This document shows positions 21,883 to 23,899 of a stretch of DNA of 23,899 nt, in pieces. The translations under genes and the position numbers were made by a program. The notes below the pieces were generated by a model that saw nothing but the letters and a program-made list of their open reading frames with translations, was not told the origin of the DNA and did no database searches. The stretch covers positions 1 through 23,899 of the forward strand of contig CAYWXK010000051.1 in assembly GCA_964462515.1 (NCBI GenBank), in the 5' to 3' direction. The stretch comes from CAYWXK01 sp964462515. GTDB lineage: Bacteria; Planctomycetota; Phycisphaerae; Sedimentisphaerales; Anaerobacaceae. Within the stretch, counting starts at the first letter, position 1. Each line of letters starts with the position of its first letter.

Positions 21883-22101
21883 ATGGCTGACCAGAATAAT
21901 CCAATCGCCTGTCCACGCTGCAATCAAAACCTCAACTACGTAGGCACAAAGAACTTCCACGAAGGAACCAGATGGGGCGTGCTTGGCGAACTGGGGGAAC
22001 TATTTGTAAATAGAGAGCGTTTCGACGTCTATGTCTGCCCACGATGTGGCCGCGTTGAACTTTTTGTTGATGGCATCGGAGAAGAATTCCGGCCACATTA
22101 G
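21883..22101 (+). CDS. Small zinc-ribbon protein (72 aa)
   Basis: Two CPRC knuckles (CPRCNQNL near the N-terminus and VCPRCGRVELF in the C-terminal half) are about 40 residues apart, forming a four-Cys zinc ribbon. No catalytic motif is seen; the part between the knuckles includes RWGVLGELGELFVNRERFDVYV. The function is unknown; such proteins often bind nucleic acid or protein partners. I prefer ATG 21883, which has AGGGA at a good distance, over ATG 21877, which would overlap that ribosome binding site and add two residues. It could be co-transcribed with the tRNA. Confidence 0.75.
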   Translation: MADQNNPIACPRCNQNLNYVGTKNFHEGTRWGVLGELGELFVNRERFDVYVCPRCGRVELFVDGIGEEFRPH

Positions 22102-22121
22102 CGTTAAACATCTCTCGACAA

Positions 22122-22150
22122 TGGACAATACCAGACTGCCTGCATATAAT
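22122..22150 (+). promoter_or_regulatory. Strong plus-strand promoter in the gap before the convergent ATPase gene
   Basis: TGGACA (22122-22127) and a perfect TATAAT (22145-22150) have a 17-base spacing. The transcript would start near 22157 and run into the 3' end of the oppositely oriented ATPase gene. The only protein-like product in range is the 35-codon ORF at 22192, so the promoter serves that, a small RNA, or an antisense transcript. Confidence 0.6.
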
Positions 22151-22191
22151 AAAGCAGGTTGCGATGGTAATTTTGGCATTTGGTAAAAATA

Positions 22192-22299
22192 ATGGCCACG
22201 GTAATACCTCTCCCTAAGCCAAATGAAGATGGCTCAATGTCACGAGAGAAAACTATTTTTATTCGGCGGTCCAGGCGGATAAATCGGCGTGATTTCTAA
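22192..22299 (+). CDS. Possible small basic protein (35 aa)
   Basis: ATG 22192 to TAA 22297 reads MATVIPLPKPNEDGSMSREK then TIFIRRSRRINRRDF. It starts about 35 bases after the predicted transcription start of a strong promoter and ends before the ATPase gene. The C-terminus is strongly basic (six Arg in its last eleven residues), which could bind nucleic acid or membrane. Against it, only a weak GGT precedes the ATG and I recognise no family. The same interval could instead be a structured RNA, since CTCTC/GAGAG and AGCC/GGCT can pair around 22206-22248. Confidence 0.35.
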   Translation: MATVIPLPKPNEDGSMSREKTIFIRRSRRINRRDF

Positions 22300-22338
22300 C
22301 TTTTGTATCCCTCTGCCTAAGCTAACTCTCAGAAGTTC

Positions 22339-23899
22339 TTAAACATTCATACTTTTTGTGTGTACAACACTGAGCACTTCCTCGACAGTAGTGATGCCCT
22401 GTAATATTTTACTGATTCCATTCTCAAATAATCCGCAGTAACCCTTTTCACGAGCCAAGGCTCTTATTTGTGACTCGTCTGTCCCCGTAAGCAGCTGTCT
22501 CCTTATATCATCATCTAAAGGCAGAAACTCGAATATTGGTAATCTGCCTAAGTAGCCTGTCCCCTCACAAGTTTTGCAGCCTCTGCCTTGATAAAATACG
22601 GCATTCTTGGTTTGTTCAGGTGTAATCTTTAATTGTTTTAGAACTTTTTCAGGAAGCTCAATTTGCTCTTTGCAATGCTCACAAATTTTCCTTATAAGTC
22701 GTTGAGCAATGATTAGATTCAATGAGGAAGACAGCAAATACGGCTCTGCACCCATATACACCAATCTTGTTATCGTGCCTGGTGCATCATTTGTATGAAA
22801 CGTGCTTAAAACCAGGTGGCCTGTTAAAGATGCTTGTATAGCAATATCAACTGTCTCTTTATCTCTAATTTCACCTATTAGGATAATATCAGGGTCTTGT
22901 CTCAAGATGGCACGCAGGCTTGAAACAAAATTAAGCCCGATTTCCGGCTTTACCTGGATTTGGTTAATCTCGGGCAGGGTGTACTCAATAGGGTCTTCGA
23001 CAGTAGTAATATTTTTCTTTGGATTTTTGAGGTAATTCAATGCTGAGTATAATGTGGTACTTTTGCCGCTGCCGGTAGGCCCGGTAACAATTATAATACC
23101 GTGTGGCTGGGACAATGCACTTGTAAATTCTTCAAGAAGTTTAGATTCAAATCCAAGTTGATTTATGTCGAGTTTTACCGCTGTCGGATCCAGGAGTCTC
23201 ATGACGACTTTTTCCCCGTATTTTGCCGGGATTGTTGCGACCCTTATATCTATCTCTCTATCCTGCACTTTTACTTTGAATCTTCCATCCTGGGGCAACC
23301 TGTGTTCGGCAATATTCATGTTAGATAAAACTTTTATCCTGGTGACTACTGCGGCTTGTATCTCCTCTGAAGGTGCTGCTGTTTTCCGAAGCGCACCATC
23401 AATTCGCATGCGAATAATCATTGAATTCGCCTGAGGTTCGATATGTATATCGCTTGCTCGACTTTTGACCGCCCGTTTTAACATTAAATCAACAAACTGA
23501 ATAACAGGCGATTTCATTGCCTCTGCCTCGCTGCTAATATGTTCTATGGCATTGTCTTTTGGCAGGTTTTGCCTTTCTTCAAGACCGGCGCCGAGTTTTG
23601 TCAGACTATGCAAGTGTTGCTCTTCCATATCCAGGTCATGATAAATCGCTTCTATGGCATTAAGAATTTCTTCCTTCGAGCTCACGACAACTGTAATTTC
23701 GCGGTTAAGCTTTATTCTAACTGTATCCCGCGCTATCACATCGAGAGGATTTGCCATAGCTACTACAATGTGGTCTTCCATCTCTCTGATAGCAACAAGA
23801 CAGAACCGTTTTGCTATATATTCAGGCAGCATCCTGGCTATTCTCATATCTATGTCGTCAGTTATATTAAGGCGCACTCTCTCTACTGATGAGATGTAG
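22339..23899 (-). CDS. gspE: GspE/PilB-type secretion or pilus assembly ATPase (5' end outside window)
   Basis: The frame is open to the right edge and at least 519 residues are visible. The N-terminal part (IARMLPEYIAKRFCLVAIRE..HIVVAMANPLDV) is the C-terminal part of the MshEN/GspE-N domain, so the true start lies beyond 23899; the in-frame GTG at 23877 is not the start. The ATPase core has Walker A GPTGSGKST (about 23060-23090), the Asp box TVEDPIEY, Walker B DPDIILIGEIRD (about 22861-22900) and the His box GHLVLSTFHTNDA. It also has the four-cysteine zinc site CEHC...CKTC that marks GspE/PilB. It drives type II secretion or type IV pilus extension from the cytoplasmic face. No other pilus gene is in view. 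Confidence 0.95.
   Translation of the reverse strand, partial: YISSVERVRLNITDDIDMRIARMLPEYIAKRFCLVAIREMEDHIVVAMANPLDVIARDTVRIKLNREITVVVSSKEEILNAIEAIYHDLDMEEQHLHSLTKLGAGLEERQNLPKDNAIEHISSEAEAMKSPVIQFVDLMLKRAVKSRASDIHIEPQANSMIIRMRIDGALRKTAAPSEEIQAAVVTRIKVLSNMNIAEHRLPQDGRFKVKVQDREIDIRVATIPAKYGEKVVMRLLDPTAVKLDINQLGFESKLLEEFTSALSQPHGIIIVTGPTGSGKSTTLYSALNYLKNPKKNITTVEDPIEYTLPEINQIQVKPEIGLNFVSSLRAILRQDPDIILIGEIRDKETVDIAIQASLTGHLVLSTFHTNDAPGTITRLVYMGAEPYLLSSSLNLIIAQRLIRKICEHCKEQIELPEKVLKQLKITPEQTKNAVFYQGRGCKTCEGTGYLGRLPIFEFLPLDDDIRRQLLTGTDESQIRALAREKGYCGLFENGISKILQGITTVEEVLSVVHTKSMNV

Noticed and set aside
22157..22260. A cyclic-di-GMP or other known riboswitch in the gap near the pilus ATPase
   Set aside because: None of the conserved motifs of the riboswitch classes I know could be found, and the ATPase gene is on the opposite strand and ends here.

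Overview
The window looks like a piece of a Planctomycetota chromosome, most likely an anaerobic polysaccharide-degrading lineage of the Phycisphaerae/Sedimentisphaerales type. The grounds are a secreted beta-helix protein ending in a single dockerin-like repeat (GDINGDC...DFAIMTLHWL), several other large secreted proteins, and many short dispersed repeats of kinds that, from memory, recur in planctomycete genomes. The taxonomic call is inference; no rRNA is present.

Layout. 1-6535: end of an unknown gene, then a consensus promoter driving two translationally coupled secreted proteins (1103 and 545 aa), then a beta-helix protein with its own promoter. 6614-9747: a lone phage-type terminase large subunit, then an MNT/HEPN toxin-antitoxin pair. 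The antitoxin of that pair is intact, but the toxin has a frameshift and a nonsense codon. The pair sits between a truncated copy of the start of the next gene and the full-length gene. 9748-11127: about 1.4 kb with almost no convincing protein gene, holding three related hairpins that read as minus-strand Rho-independent terminators with C/U-rich loops; at least one has a well-formed promoter upstream. 11128-13300: a 43-aa lipoprotein, a large inverted repeat, a DUF4019 lipoprotein and a secreted seven-repeat FG-GAP/VCBS propeller protein. 13508-16809: a membrane protein and aspS, each behind a nearly identical promoter, then a rubrerythrin-like protein. 16967-18592: a membrane histidine kinase with a CxxCH haem motif in its sensor region. 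19218-21560: an SDR dehydrogenase and a sodium/solute symporter, probably a sugar or sugar-acid uptake and oxidation pair. 21690-23899: tRNA-Asp(GTC), a small zinc-ribbon protein, a possible 35-aa basic protein behind its own promoter, and a convergent GspE/PilB secretion ATPase cut by the window edge.

The genes do not form one system; this is mostly a run of short transcription units. Sigma-70-type promoters are unusually easy to read, with consensus-like boxes 16-18 bases apart before many units. The most novel item is the cluster of three minus-strand hairpins at 10015-10851, a candidate family of small RNAs with anti-Shine-Dalgarno-like loops. Next are the remodelled MNT/HEPN locus and the duplicated promoter at 13508 and 14366. 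Dispersed repeats also enter genes in frame, after the signal peptide of the 545-aa protein and just before the Walker A motif of the terminase.
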